64,000 nucleotides of DNA from an uncultured Saprospiraceae bacterium (GCA_937924805.1 CALDTZ010000004.1:89369-153368); one strand, 5' to 3'. Shown: positions 46,432-55,436, numbered from the stretch's first letter. Made by a program: numbers and translations. Notes: generated by a model not told the origin, from the letters alone.

Positions 46432-47329
46432 AAGTTCATTTTTGATTTTTATCATCTTTTTAGTAGCTGGTTGTAATACCTATAAGACAAGTTTTGGTGA
46501 AACTATGACCGTCGAAAATTCGATAAAAAGTAAATACAGGGTTGATCTTTCCGATGGTGGAAAAATTGATTTAAAAAAAATCAAAAATTTGCGAATGTTG
46601 GATTTGAGTGGACGAAATGACTTGGATCTCAATCAAATATTGAATTCAATTCCAAAGCCAAAAAATTTGCACGTTTTAATTCTAGATAGCCTACAGTTAG
46701 ATGCCCTTCCAGCATCGGTTTCTAGATTCAAAAAATTAAAACACTTATCCCTAAGACATAATCCGAAAATGGATTGGGGAAGCACCTTTATAAGTTTGAA
46801 AAGTTTGAATCTCAATTTTTTAAATTTGGGATATAATGGAATAGTTGAAATACCGCAAAGTATTACTCAGTTAACAGCTCTTGAAGACATTAATTTATCA
46901 AATAATAAAGTAGCTGATGAATTATCCTATGGATTTCTTTCCCAATTAGAATCCTTAGAGTCCGTATGGCTTGATTATAATGGGTTATTTGAGGTGCCAA
47001 GTACTTTGCCATTATTAACTCAAATAAAAAATCTTTATTTAGATCATAATCATATTTCAGAGCTTCCAGCATCTATTGTTGAATTGCAAAATCTTCGTGT
47101 ATTACATATAGGTCACAATCATTTTACAGAATTGCCAACACCACTGGCAAATATGGAAAAATTAATGCTCCTTCATATTAATAATAATCCGATCAGTAAA
47201 ATTCCGGCCATTTACGGAACACAAAAAGTTAGTTTTGGTGGATTGGTAATGGATGAAAATATGTTACCACAAAAAGAAAAAGCAAGAGTAGAAAGTTTAT
47301 TTAAACATTTCTTCTTGCTTTCACTTTAA
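46424..47329 (+). CDS. Leucine-rich-repeat lipoprotein
   Basis: The frame is open from 46370, but the ATG at 46424 starts a canonical lipoprotein signal (IRSSFLIFIIFLVAGC, Cys at residue 17) and gives 301 residues. About nine bacterial LRRs follow, with the LxxLxLxxNxL pattern (for example LRMLDLSGRNDLDL; LHVLILDSLQLDALPASV; IKNLYLDHNHISELPASI; LRVLHIGHNHFTELP). It likely faces the periplasm or cell surface and binds protein or peptide. Overlap of 8 nt with the upstream exported protein suggests coupled expression. LRR lipoproteins in this phylum may mediate adhesion; that is inference. Confidence 0.85.
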   Translation: MIRSSFLIFIIFLVAGCNTYKTSFGETMTVENSIKSKYRVDLSDGGKIDLKKIKNLRMLDLSGRNDLDLNQILNSIPKPKNLHVLILDSLQLDALPASVSRFKKLKHLSLRHNPKMDWGSTFISLKSLNLNFLNLGYNGIVEIPQSITQLTALEDINLSNNKVADELSYGFLSQLESLESVWLDYNGLFEVPSTLPLLTQIKNLYLDHNHISELPASIVELQNLRVLHIGHNHFTELPTPLANMEKLMLLHINNNPISKIPAIYGTQKVSFGGLVMDENMLPQKEKARVESLFKHFFLLSL

Positions 47330-47340
47330 TATCAATATAT

Positions 47341-47359
47341 AGCCTTTTGCATAAAGGCT
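47341..47359 (-). terminator. short hairpin between LRR lipoprotein and typA
   Basis: AGCCTTT and its complement AAAGGCT (47341-47347 and 47353-47359) with a 5-nt loop, lying between convergent genes. The downstream T tract is weak on either strand. Confidence 0.5.
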
Positions 47360-47371
47360 AGAGCCGATTAA

Positions 47372-49144
47372 TTACGGCTTGAAATGTATTTTACGCATTC
47401 TTAAGTTTTCTGGAGTTACCTCAAGATATTCATCTTCTCTAATATACTCCATGGCTTCTTCAAGTGAAAAAACAACTTTAGGTGCAATGTTTTGTGCAGC
47501 ATCTGTACCAGACTTACGCATGTTTGTAAGTTGCTTCCCCTTAATAAGATTTACACCTAAATCGTTATCTCTGGAATTTTCACCTAATACCTGGCCTTTA
47601 TAAATTTTATCACCAGCCTCAACAAAGAAACGTCCTCTATCTTGTAATCTATCCAATGCATAAGCTAATACTTGACCTTGTTCCATTGAAACTAAAGAAC
47701 CTTTTATTCGACCTGGAATTTCTCCGACAAATGGTCTGTATTCTAAGAATCTATGCGTCATAATAGCTTGCCCAGAAGTAGCAGTCAACATATTATTTCT
47801 TAATCCAATAAGCCCTCTTGACGGAATTTCAAATTCCAAATGCTGAACATCACCTTTTGGCTCCATCACTTTCATCATTCCTTTTCGCTGAGTAACCATT
47901 TCAATCACTTTTCCAGAATGAGTATCAGGAACATCAACAACAAGTGATTCCATCGGTTCATTTTTTTGACCATCGATGACTTTTACAATTACTTGTGGTT
48001 TCCCTACTTGTAATTCATAACCTTCTCTTCTCATTGTTTCGATAAGAACAGAAAGATGGAGAATTCCTCTTCCAAATACGTTAAACTTATCTTCCGTATC
48101 TGTTTCATCTACTCGTAGAGCAAGATTTTTTTCAGTTTCTTTAAATAACCTTTCTCGGATATGCCTAGAAGTAACGAATTTTCCTTCTTTTCCAAAAAAT
48201 GGAGAATTGTTAATCGTAAATAGCATGCTCATTGTAGGCTCATCCACCTCAATTCTAGTCATCGCCTCTGGATTTTCGATATCGGTAATTGTATCACCAA
48301 TTTCAAAATCTTGGAAACCAACAATTGCACAAATATCACCACTTCTAGCTTTTGATACTTTGGCTCTTCCTAAACCTTCAAAAACAAATAGCTCTTTAAT
48401 TCTTTGTTTTTTCATTACTCCATCAGCTTTACAGAGCATATAGTCTTTTCCTTCTTCAATATCCCCTTTGAAAATTCTACCTATTGCAATCCTTCCTTGA
48501 AATTTAGAGTAATCCAATGAAGTAATTTGCATTTGAGGTAAACCTTCTCTATAAGGTGCTTCTGGAATATTATCCAATACAGCTTGCAATAGTGGGAATA
48601 TATCAGATGTTGGTTTTTCAAAATCGTAACTCATCCATCCTAATTTGGAAGATCCAAATAAGGTAACAAAGTCCAATTGATCTTCTGTAGCGTCAAGATT
48701 AAACATTAAATCAAATACATCACCTTGTACTTCTTCTGGAGTACAATTTTCTTTATCAACCTTATTTACAACGACAATCGGTTTTAAACCTAGTTCGATG
48801 GCTTTTCCTAACACAAATCTAGTTTGTGGCATTGGTCCTTCAAAAGCATCAACAAGTAATAAAACGCCATCAGCCATTTTTAATACTCGCTCAACTTCAC
48901 CACCAAAATCGGCGTGACCAGGAGTATCGATGATATTGATTTTCACACCTTCATAGGTGACAGAAACATTTTTCGATGTAATCGTAATACCTCGTTCTCG
49001 TTCTAGATCTTCATTATCTAGCATTAATTCTTTTACTTCTTTTCTTGTATCTAACGTTTTACATGCATGGATTATCTTATCTACTAAGGTAGTTTTACCA
49101 TGATCTACGTGGGCTATAATAGCAATGTTTCTTATTGACTGCAT
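47372..49144 (-). CDS. typA: Translational GTPase TypA/BipA
   Basis: 590 residues. G1 is AHVDHGKTTL at residues 11-20, the switch region follows ERERGITITSKN, G3 is DTPGHADFGGEV, and G4 is VVVNKVDK. Domains II (RIAIGRIFKGDIEEGKDYML), III, V (PMESLVVDVPDTHSGKVIEMV) and the BipA-specific C-terminal region (SGTDAAQNIAPKV) are all present at normal length. It binds ribosomes under stress or low temperature and helps 50S assembly. It is convergent with the LRR gene. Confidence 0.97.
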   Translation of the reverse strand: MQSIRNIAIIAHVDHGKTTLVDKIIHACKTLDTRKEVKELMLDNEDLERERGITITSKNVSVTYEGVKINIIDTPGHADFGGEVERVLKMADGVLLLVDAFEGPMPQTRFVLGKAIELGLKPIVVVNKVDKENCTPEEVQGDVFDLMFNLDATEDQLDFVTLFGSSKLGWMSYDFEKPTSDIFPLLQAVLDNIPEAPYREGLPQMQITSLDYSKFQGRIAIGRIFKGDIEEGKDYMLCKADGVMKKQRIKELFVFEGLGRAKVSKARSGDICAIVGFQDFEIGDTITDIENPEAMTRIEVDEPTMSMLFTINNSPFFGKEGKFVTSRHIRERLFKETEKNLALRVDETDTEDKFNVFGRGILHLSVLIETMRREGYELQVGKPQVIVKVIDGQKNEPMESLVVDVPDTHSGKVIEMVTQRKGMMKVMEPKGDVQHLEFEIPSRGLIGLRNNMLTATSGQAIMTHRFLEYRPFVGEIPGRIKGSLVSMEQGQVLAYALDRLQDRGRFFVEAGDKIYKGQVLGENSRDNDLGVNLIKGKQLTNMRKSGTDAAQNIAPKVVFSLEEAMEYIREDEYLEVTPENLRMRKIHFKP

Positions 49145-49343
49145 GACTCTATTTAAGCCGCAAAGATGCTGCTTTTTTAATTAGAGAACTTATTTTTTTA
49201 AAGCTATCTTCTTGACTTTAAATTTTGCTCGACGATTCGTCAATATTCCTTATAATATAGGCTATGTGGCAGTTAGGACGATATTTTATTTGGCTCGTTT
49301 TATTCATGCGTAAGATACTTAAATCAAGAAGCTTTGCATTTCT

Positions 49344-49351
49344 TATATTTG
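49344..49351 (+). promoter_or_regulatory. -7 element for fabG
   Basis: TATATTTG 22 bp before the preferred fabG ATG at 49373. No clear -33. Confidence 0.45.
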
Positions 49352-49372
49352 AATCAAATTAAAACAGATTTT

Positions 49373-50119
49373 ATGAAATTATTGGAAGGAAAAGTAGCGT
49401 TGATTACAGGGGGTTCAAGAGGAATAGGTGAGGGGATTGTTCGATCATTTGCAAAGCAAGGAGCAGATATTGCGTTTACATATAGATCTTCTGAGGACGA
49501 AGCAAAGAAGATTAAAGAGGATTTGACATCTATGGGGATTAAAGTCGAAATGTTTAAATCTGATGCAAGTAAATATGAAGAAGCAGAAACGTTGGTTAAA
49601 GAAGTAATTGAAACGTTTGGTCAGATTGACATTCTTATAAATAATGCAGGAATTACCAAAGATAATTTAATGCTAAGAATGGGCGAAGATCAATGGGATC
49701 AAGTGATTGAAGTCAATTTAAAATCGGTGTTTAATTTGACAAAGCAGGTAATTAAACCAATGATGAAGAAAAGATCAGGATCAATTATCAATATGGGAAG
49801 TGTAGTAGGTGTTTTTGGAAATGCTGGTCAAGCAAATTATGCCGCATCGAAAGCTGGAATTATAGGTTTTTCTAAATCTATCGCAAAAGAGCTTGGATCA
49901 AGAAGTATTCGTTGTAATGTTGTTGCACCAGGATTTATTGAAACGGACATGACACACGCATTGGATGAAAAAACTCGTCAAGGGTATGAAGGAGCTATAC
50001 CATTAAAACGATTAGGAAATATTGACGATATCGCTAATGCATGTATTTATTTAGGTTCTGATATGTCAACGTATGTTACAGGTCAAGTAGTTAGCGTTTG
50101 TGGTGGATTAAATACTTAA
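49373..50119 (+). CDS. fabG: 3-oxoacyl-[acyl-carrier-protein] reductase
   Basis: The frame opens at 49334, but the TATATTTG element at 49344 lies inside it; the ATG at 49373 (MKLLEGKVALITGGSRGIGE) fits the family and gives 248 residues. NADPH motif TGGSRGIG at 12-19, NNAG at 90-93, catalytic S143, Y156 and K160 (YAASK), and CNVVAPGFIETDM later. Second step of fatty acid elongation. A lipoprotein gene follows with a 1-nt gap. Other SDR activities cannot be excluded, although this sequence matches FabG closely. Confidence 0.94.
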   Translation: MKLLEGKVALITGGSRGIGEGIVRSFAKQGADIAFTYRSSEDEAKKIKEDLTSMGIKVEMFKSDASKYEEAETLVKEVIETFGQIDILINNAGITKDNLMLRMGEDQWDQVIEVNLKSVFNLTKQVIKPMMKKRSGSIINMGSVVGVFGNAGQANYAASKAGIIGFSKSIAKELGSRSIRCNVVAPGFIETDMTHALDEKTRQGYEGAIPLKRLGNIDDIANACIYLGSDMSTYVTGQVVSVCGGLNT

Positions 50120-50120
50120 A

Positions 50121-51380
50121 ATGAGCAGTCGAGTTCTTTTATTTTCAATTTTTCTAGTAAGTATTGTATCGTGCAATGCTAAGCTTTTTCGGTTGAGTTA
50201 TACAAGTATTCAATCTTTAGAATCATTTAAAGTTCAAAAAGACGAACAATCAGGGTTGGTCAAGAGGTGTGATGTGAATGAAGCCTATTCGCCAAATGAA
50301 AAGTGGGCTCAGAAAAGGTACGTTAGAGTAAATTTCCATATTATGGATGATGTTGAAGGAAGTCACAATTTTCCTGAATCAGCGGCTTCAGTAACCTATT
50401 TTAAGCAACTTTTGGAAAATGCTAACTACAGGTTGTCTTTGAATAAAAAAATGAACTTGCCAATAGACAATGATACACCAGTGTTGGATCCGGGATTTAG
50501 ATATGTATTGACACCAAATTCAAAAATGAAAGGAGATAATGGTATCTACTTTCATAGAGATAATGATCTATATTACTTTGTAAATAAAGGAAAAAATAGA
50601 AATAACTTCAAACGTGATGTGATTAAGAAATACGGTAGAAATCAAGATTCTATTTTAAATATTTTTGTCTTACCTCACCATCCAGATAGTATTTCTTCAA
50701 AATCCTATAAAGGAGGAGGAACTGGAATAGCTTTAGGTACATCACTTAAGGTAGCTGGTTTATATGATGATAAATTAGAATTTTGGGGATATTCTACCTT
50801 ATTGAACCATGAGATAGGACATATATTAGGACTTAATCATTCTTGGTATAAAAACGATGGTTGTGATGACACACCACCCCACGCAAATTGTTGGGCACCT
50901 AATATGGGAGCTTCATGTGATGGTGACGTCGTTTCTAATAACGTAATGGATTATAATGCAAGTCAAATGGCTTTTACACCTTGCCAATTGGGTAAAATCC
51001 ATAAAGGTTTTGCTCGAGAAAATAGTGACACTAGAGGTTTAATTACTCAAAATTGGTGCGATTTTGATGCGAACAATTTTATCGTTATTACAAAAGATAC
51101 CCATTGGGATGGTGCTAAAGACTTAAATAGAGACGTTATTGTTGAAGCAGGCACTTCACTGAGTATTTCATGCAGAGTGTCCATGGCAAAAGGATCAAAA
51201 ATATTAATCCAAAGAGGAGCAAATCTTATTCTTAATAACTGCAGAATCCACAATAGCTGTGGAGAAGAATGGTTAGGGATAAAAGCTGAAATTGAGTCTA
51301 ACGAAACCCCAAATATAAAAATCATAGGTGATGTACTCCTTGAAAACATCACCGGTCAAAGTCAAATAATTGAAAAGTAA
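50121..51380 (+). CDS. Lipoprotein zinc metalloprotease, M43-like (HExxHxxGxxH)
   Basis: 419 residues with a lipobox SIVSC (Cys at residue 18). The zinc motif HEIGHILGLNH is at 230-240 (ligands H230, H234 and H240, catalytic Glu231), with a following Met-turn candidate NVMDYNA near 275, as in the M43/metzincin group. The C-terminal ~110 residues form a beta-rich region (VIVEAGTSLSISCRVSMAKGS). Expected outer-membrane lipoprotein protease or surface protease. It overlaps the next gene (a polytopic membrane protein) by 11 nt. Confidence 0.86.
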   Translation: MSSRVLLFSIFLVSIVSCNAKLFRLSYTSIQSLESFKVQKDEQSGLVKRCDVNEAYSPNEKWAQKRYVRVNFHIMDDVEGSHNFPESAASVTYFKQLLENANYRLSLNKKMNLPIDNDTPVLDPGFRYVLTPNSKMKGDNGIYFHRDNDLYYFVNKGKNRNNFKRDVIKKYGRNQDSILNIFVLPHHPDSISSKSYKGGGTGIALGTSLKVAGLYDDKLEFWGYSTLLNHEIGHILGLNHSWYKNDGCDDTPPHANCWAPNMGASCDGDVVSNNVMDYNASQMAFTPCQLGKIHKGFARENSDTRGLITQNWCDFDANNFIVITKDTHWDGAKDLNRDVIVEAGTSLSISCRVSMAKGSKILIQRGANLILNNCRIHNSCGEEWLGIKAEIESNETPNIKIIGDVLLENITGQSQIIEK

Positions 51381-52974
51381 AACCCTTTTTACAAAATTTG
51401 ATACACTTCTTTTTAGTAGTATACTTTTTTTAATTATCCTTCTTTATGGACCTGCTTTCGATGCTGGATTTGTAACTGATTTTACTGGCTTGTATGAAAA
51501 AATGCAAGATAAATCTATTATTGATGCTCTCGGATCTTTTGGATTCCCTTCGTTGATGCCACTTTTAAATCTTATGTATTTTGGTTTATACGAATTATTT
51601 CAACTCAATAGTTTTGCCTGGTTTGGATTGTTTTCCATATGCTATAGCGTTGGTATTATTTTTTTTTACAAAAGCTGTTTGATGTTACTTTCGATTTTTG
51701 ATGTGAAAGAATCAAAAACAATAAGCTTGCTTGCTATTGCCTTGATAATTGTAAGCCCATACCAGGTTGAAGCAATGATTTGGAAAGTTGGACTTGGTCA
51801 TATAATGTCTGTCAGTCTGATTTGTATCGCAGGGTATCACCTCTTATCTTATCTAGAAATGAAGAGGTATCAATCGATTTTGTGGATGGTCTTTTATCAT
51901 TTTTTGTCATTAGTTTGCTTCGAATGGGCATTGGTCTTTCCTTTGATGGTGGGAATAATTCTTTTGTTAAGCAATCGTTTTAAAACTCATTGGGCGTCGT
52001 TAGCAGCATCCATGACAATTGTTTTTATTTATTTAATAGTAACAAAAGGGATATTTGGAACTTGGGTAGGTCATTATTCGATAGAAAATGACCGATTAAT
52101 AGATATTAATCAGAACATGATAACCCAATTTAAATACTTTTTAAAACATGTTTTTTTAACCCCATTCTGCCCATCTAGTATTAAGCGTTTTATTTACGGT
52201 TTGGCAGAGAGTCCGATAGTGCGGATTTTTATTATTAGCAGTTTTAGTATTCGAGGTTATTTTTTGTATAAAATAAATAAGGAACGCTTTCGGTTAGTCT
52301 TGCTTTGTTTCTTACTATGCTTAATTTCCATCATTTTAGTATCGCCTTTGTTTTTTCATGAATTACAATGGTCTGAAAATGATAGATATGGTAGTTTATT
52401 AGTACCATTTTTGAGCCTAACCATGTTATTGGCAATCTGGCATTTTCCTAAATGGTTGAAATTTTTAATTATTCCAATTTACCTGTTTTTTAATATTTTT
52501 TTCCAAAATAAATTGGTCCAAAACTGGGCTTATTCTAATGATGTAATTGAATCACTCACTGAATCATTTTTACCTTTTAAAGATGAAAAAACCTTGATAT
52601 TAAATTTGCCTGAAAATTATAAAGGTGCTTTCATGTTTAGAGATTTTTACAGTGACAATCCGTTTGATGATCATTTAAAAATGAAAGGTATTGACTTTAA
52701 TGAAATGGAAGTTGTATGCCAATATAATATTAGCAGTACTACCCAATCATTCTTTGTAAAATGGGTAGATAAAGATACGATACGACTGGAGTCAACCGAG
52801 TGGGGGAGCTGGTGGTGGCGCCATGGAATTGGACTTAAAGAGTATACAACTGAAAAGTTTGAAGTCAGAAAATCGGCTAAATATATTGATGTTATCTTGA
52901 CTTCAAAAGCAGATTTTGATCGCTACCTTTATTTTGATGGTATCCAATTTAGATCCATTCGATTTACGCTATAA
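51370..52974 (+). CDS. Polytopic membrane protein, GT-C glycosyltransferase-like
   Basis: 534 residues, TTG start (51370) inside the upstream gene. About 11 hydrophobic helices, then a C-terminal soluble segment from about residue 390. The N-terminal layout (LLYGPAFDAGFVTDFTGLYE, with an Asp in the first periplasmic loop) resembles GT-C fold transferases such as dolichyl-phosphate mannosyltransferase-like or O-antigen enzymes; no specific family motif is certain. Inference: transfer of lipid-linked sugar to surface proteins or glycans, with the preceding metalloprotease lipoprotein as a functional neighbour. Otherwise unknown. Confidence 0.7.
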   Translation: MKSKTLFTKFDTLLFSSILFLIILLYGPAFDAGFVTDFTGLYEKMQDKSIIDALGSFGFPSLMPLLNLMYFGLYELFQLNSFAWFGLFSICYSVGIIFFYKSCLMLLSIFDVKESKTISLLAIALIIVSPYQVEAMIWKVGLGHIMSVSLICIAGYHLLSYLEMKRYQSILWMVFYHFLSLVCFEWALVFPLMVGIILLLSNRFKTHWASLAASMTIVFIYLIVTKGIFGTWVGHYSIENDRLIDINQNMITQFKYFLKHVFLTPFCPSSIKRFIYGLAESPIVRIFIISSFSIRGYFLYKINKERFRLVLLCFLLCLISIILVSPLFFHELQWSENDRYGSLLVPFLSLTMLLAIWHFPKWLKFLIIPIYLFFNIFFQNKLVQNWAYSNDVIESLTESFLPFKDEKTLILNLPENYKGAFMFRDFYSDNPFDDHLKMKGIDFNEMEVVCQYNISSTTQSFFVKWVDKDTIRLESTEWGSWWWRHGIGLKEYTTEKFEVRKSAKYIDVILTSKADFDRYLYFDGIQFRSIRFTL

Positions 52975-53670
52975 GTCGCCCAGCTGGGGTCTAAGAATAA
53001 TTTCTTCTACGACTGCTGAAGGACTCATTTGAATCGCATTCCATATGGACAATGCAATATCATTTGCTTCCATTAACCTGGAAGCGGGAAGATCAACTCC
53101 TGCCCATGAATTTGACCAAGTAGCCCCTGGAAGTATTGCCGTGACTTTGATGTTTTTAGTTTTTAATTCTTCTCGTAAAACTTTAGTAAAGCCTAGTAGT
53201 GCAAATTTTGAAATGGAGTAAGATCCGCCATTAGGATATGCAATTTTACTCGCAATAGAACACATATTAAAAATATGTCCTTGTTTTGAAGATTCAATTT
53301 GAGAATATAATGCTCGAGTTAAATAATAAGCGCTATAAAGATTAGTGTTTATCATACTTTCTAACTTACCTTCTTCTTCGTCAATAAGTTGACCAGGAAA
53401 AAATACCCCTGCATTATTTATTAGGATATCTACGACTTTCCATTTTTTTTGAATGAAAGAAGAAAGTTCTAATACTTCTTTTTTAATAGATAGGTCTTTA
53501 GCTAAACTATAAATTTCAATCGAAGGGAATTGAGTCTTTAATTCTTTCGTTTTTTTATTTAAATCATCTTCATTTCTTGCATTTAAGATAAGATCAACTC
53601 CATGCGATGCTAGGTTTTGAGCTATCGCCCATCCGATGCCTTTTGAGGCCCCTGTAATGATTGCTTTCAT
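52969..53670 (-). CDS. SDR family oxidoreductase
   Basis: 233 residues. NAD(P) motif TGASKGIGWAIA near residue 7, NNAG near 88, catalytic Tyr-Lys in YSISKFALLGF near 152 and ATWSNSWAG downstream. Classical short-chain dehydrogenase; substrate unknown. It is convergent with the membrane protein gene (6-nt overlap) and divergent from mlaE. The lack of neighbours with a known pathway prevents a more precise call. Confidence 0.87.
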   Translation of the reverse strand: MKAIITGASKGIGWAIAQNLASHGVDLILNARNEDDLNKKTKELKTQFPSIEIYSLAKDLSIKKEVLELSSFIQKKWKVVDILINNAGVFFPGQLIDEEEGKLESMINTNLYSAYYLTRALYSQIESSKQGHIFNMCSIASKIAYPNGGSYSISKFALLGFTKVLREELKTKNIKVTAILPGATWSNSWAGVDLPASRLMEANDIALSIWNAIQMSPSAVVEEIILRPQLGDL

Positions 53671-53724
53671 ATTTTATTTTTGATAAACAGATGAAATACG
53701 GACTTATTCCGTTTATTATCTGAA

Positions 53725-53750
53725 TTGAAAGTGAAAATACTCTATTTTTG
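53725..53750 (+). promoter_or_regulatory. Promoter for mlaE-mlaF
   Basis: TTG (53725-53727), a 15-bp spacer, TATTTTTG (53743-53750). The spacer is shorter than the usual 19-21 bp. The mlaE ATG is at 53792. Confidence 0.45.
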
Positions 53751-53791
53751 GATTTGAATTTAAGATCGAGTTTAAGGACTCAAAAAAATAC

Positions 53792-54538
53792 ATGATTTCA
53801 AGATTATTATATCATTTAGGTAGATACATTGAGTGGCATGCTCAGATATACAAGATTCAAGGCTCTTGGAAAATGTATTATAAGGAAACTTTAAGGCAGA
53901 TGTATGACATCGGCATTGGTTCTTTAACGATTGTTCTTATAATTTCTGTTTTTATAGGCGCAGTAACAGCTATTCAGATTTCTTACCAATTAGGGGGAGG
54001 CTTGATTCCTGATTATTATATCGGATACATTGTGCGTGATATGACGATTATTGAATTAGCTGTAACCTTTACATGTCTAGTGCTTGCTGGTAAAGTTGGA
54101 TCCAATATGGCTGCTGAGATTGGTGGGATGCGCCAAAAAGAACATATCGATGCCATGGAGATTATGGGTGTAAACACTTCATCATATTTAGTTCTTCCCA
54201 AAATTATTGCTGCATTATTTACCATTCCGTTATTGGTTTTTCTAGCAGCTTTTGTAAGTATAGTTGGAGGTTATTTAGCTACCGTAGGGACCGGGATGTT
54301 TACACACGCATCTTATACTAAAGGGTTAAGGACTTATTTTGATAGTTACAACATCTTTATGATGTTTATAAAGTCAGTGACTTTTGCCTATATATTGACC
54401 TCGGTATCTTGTTATCAAGGCTACTTTGTAAAAGGAGGAAGTATTGAACTTGGACAAGCTAGCACAAGAGCGGTTGTTTATAGTGATATTCTCATTTTGG
54501 TATTTGATTATTTAATAGCTGTAGTACTAACCATATGA
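53792..54538 (+). CDS. mlaE: MlaE-type ABC permease (phospholipid transport)
   Basis: 248 residues with about 6 transmembrane helices and the MlaE signature: VFIGAVTAIQISYQLGGG, TCLVLAGKVGSNMAAEIGGM and EHIDAMEIMGVNTSSYLVLP. The IGGMRQKEHIDAME segment is the coupling-helix region that contacts the ATPase. Family role: retrograde or anterograde lipid transport at the inner membrane together with MlaF and an MCE protein (MlaD). The stop overlaps the mlaF ATG by 4 nt. No MCE gene follows in the window. Confidence 0.93.
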   Translation: MISRLLYHLGRYIEWHAQIYKIQGSWKMYYKETLRQMYDIGIGSLTIVLIISVFIGAVTAIQISYQLGGGLIPDYYIGYIVRDMTIIELAVTFTCLVLAGKVGSNMAAEIGGMRQKEHIDAMEIMGVNTSSYLVLPKIIAALFTIPLLVFLAAFVSIVGGYLATVGTGMFTHASYTKGLRTYFDSYNIFMMFIKSVTFAYILTSVSCYQGYFVKGGSIELGQASTRAVVYSDILILVFDYLIAVVLTI

Positions 54539-55293
54539 TTAAAATTTCCAATATTCATAAATCTTTTGGTGAAAATGAAGTTTTAAAAGGAATTGACTTT
54601 GTATTCGAACAGGGAAAAACAAACCTCATAATTGGGAAATCTGGTGCAGGTAAAACCGTTCTTCTGAAAATCTTAGTTGGACTATTTAAACCTTCAAAAG
54701 GTACCGTTTTATATAGTGATTTAGATTTCTTTAATCTAACTAAAAAACAACTTACAGAGTTAAGAAAAGAAGTGGGAATGTTATTCCAAGGCAATGCTTT
54801 ATTTGACTCGATGACAGTAGAAGAAAATATTCGTTTTCCAATGGATATGTTTACTTCAATGACGACGAAGGAAAAACAAATGAATGTTAACCGAGTATTG
54901 GAACGAGTGAGTATGACAGGTATAAATGCTAAATTTCCATCTGAAATTAGTGGAGGAATGCAGAAAAGAGTTGGAATCGCACGAGCCATCGTACTTAACC
55001 CTAAATATCTATTTTGTGATGAACCAAATTCTGGTTTAGATCCTAAAACCTCTATTACTATTGACGATTTAATTAGTCAGATTACAAAAGAATACAATAT
55101 TACAACGGTTATAAATACCCATGATATGAATTCTGTAATGGAAATAGGGGATAATATATGCTTACTTGAACTAGGAAAATTGGCTTGGCAAGGAAGGAAA
55201 GAAGAAGTTTTGGATACAAAAAATGAAGATCTTCATAATTTTATTTTCGCATCACCATTTCTACAAAGGCTGAAAAATCAAGCACTTAAGTAA
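54535..55293 (+). CDS. mlaF: MlaF-type ABC ATPase
   Basis: 252 residues. Walker A GKSGAGKTVLLK near residue 40, Q-loop GMLFQGNALFDSMTV, signature SGGMQKRVGIARAI near 143, Walker B YLFCDEPNSGLDP and the H-loop NTHDMNSV. It drives the MlaE permease, translated from overlapping genes. The downstream hairpin at 55323 acts as a likely terminator. The lack of a linked MlaD/MCE gene is notable (the subunit may be elsewhere). Confidence 0.95.
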   Translation: MIKISNIHKSFGENEVLKGIDFVFEQGKTNLIIGKSGAGKTVLLKILVGLFKPSKGTVLYSDLDFFNLTKKQLTELRKEVGMLFQGNALFDSMTVEENIRFPMDMFTSMTTKEKQMNVNRVLERVSMTGINAKFPSEISGGMQKRVGIARAIVLNPKYLFCDEPNSGLDPKTSITIDDLISQITKEYNITTVINTHDMNSVMEIGDNICLLELGKLAWQGRKEEVLDTKNEDLHNFIFASPFLQRLKNQALK

Positions 55294-55312
55294 TTGTTAT
55301 CTAAGGTAATTA

Positions 55313-55399
55313 CATAAAATAAGCCTGAGCGGTCAACTCAGGCTCTTTCGACTAAGGTCTCAAAATAAGAAAACTACGTCTTGTGGTTCTTTCGGTTCT
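55313..55399 (-). ncRNA. Candidate small RNA between mlaF and the patatin gene
   Basis: On the minus strand a good promoter (TTTG at 55436-55433, a 20-bp spacer, TATATTTG at 55412-55405) is followed by ~87 nt with no ORF. The segment ends in a GC-rich hairpin with 7-bp arms GCCTGAG/CTCAGGC and a T-rich tail. The 5' part carries two AAGAACC repeats (one direct repeat per 9 bases), a CTAAG/CTTAG pair that could close a long stem, and an AAGAA/TTCTT pair inside. It is convergent with mlaF. I cannot assign it to a known RNA family. Confidence 0.5.
55323..55343 (+). terminator. hairpin at the end of mlaF / candidate RNA (bidirectional)
   Basis: GCCTGAG (55323-55329) and CTCAGGC (55337-55343) with a 7-nt loop; the plus-strand tail is TCTTTC, the minus-strand tail TTATTTT. 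It probably terminates mlaF and the candidate RNA. Confidence 0.65.
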
Positions 55400-55404
55400 T
55401 AGGG

Positions 55405-55436
55405 CAAATATATAACATATTTATTATATGAACAAA
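55405..55436 (-). promoter_or_regulatory. Promoter for the candidate small RNA
   Basis: On the minus strand TTTG (55436-55433) and TATATTTG (55412-55405) are 20 bp apart, matching the phylum consensus. The patatin gene ends 137 bp further upstream, so this promoter has no other obvious gene to serve. Confidence 0.55.

Noticed and set aside
55323..55400. Candidate RNA read as a signal-recognition-particle or tmRNA gene
   Set aside because: No SRP GGAAG motif and no tRNA-like ends are visible.
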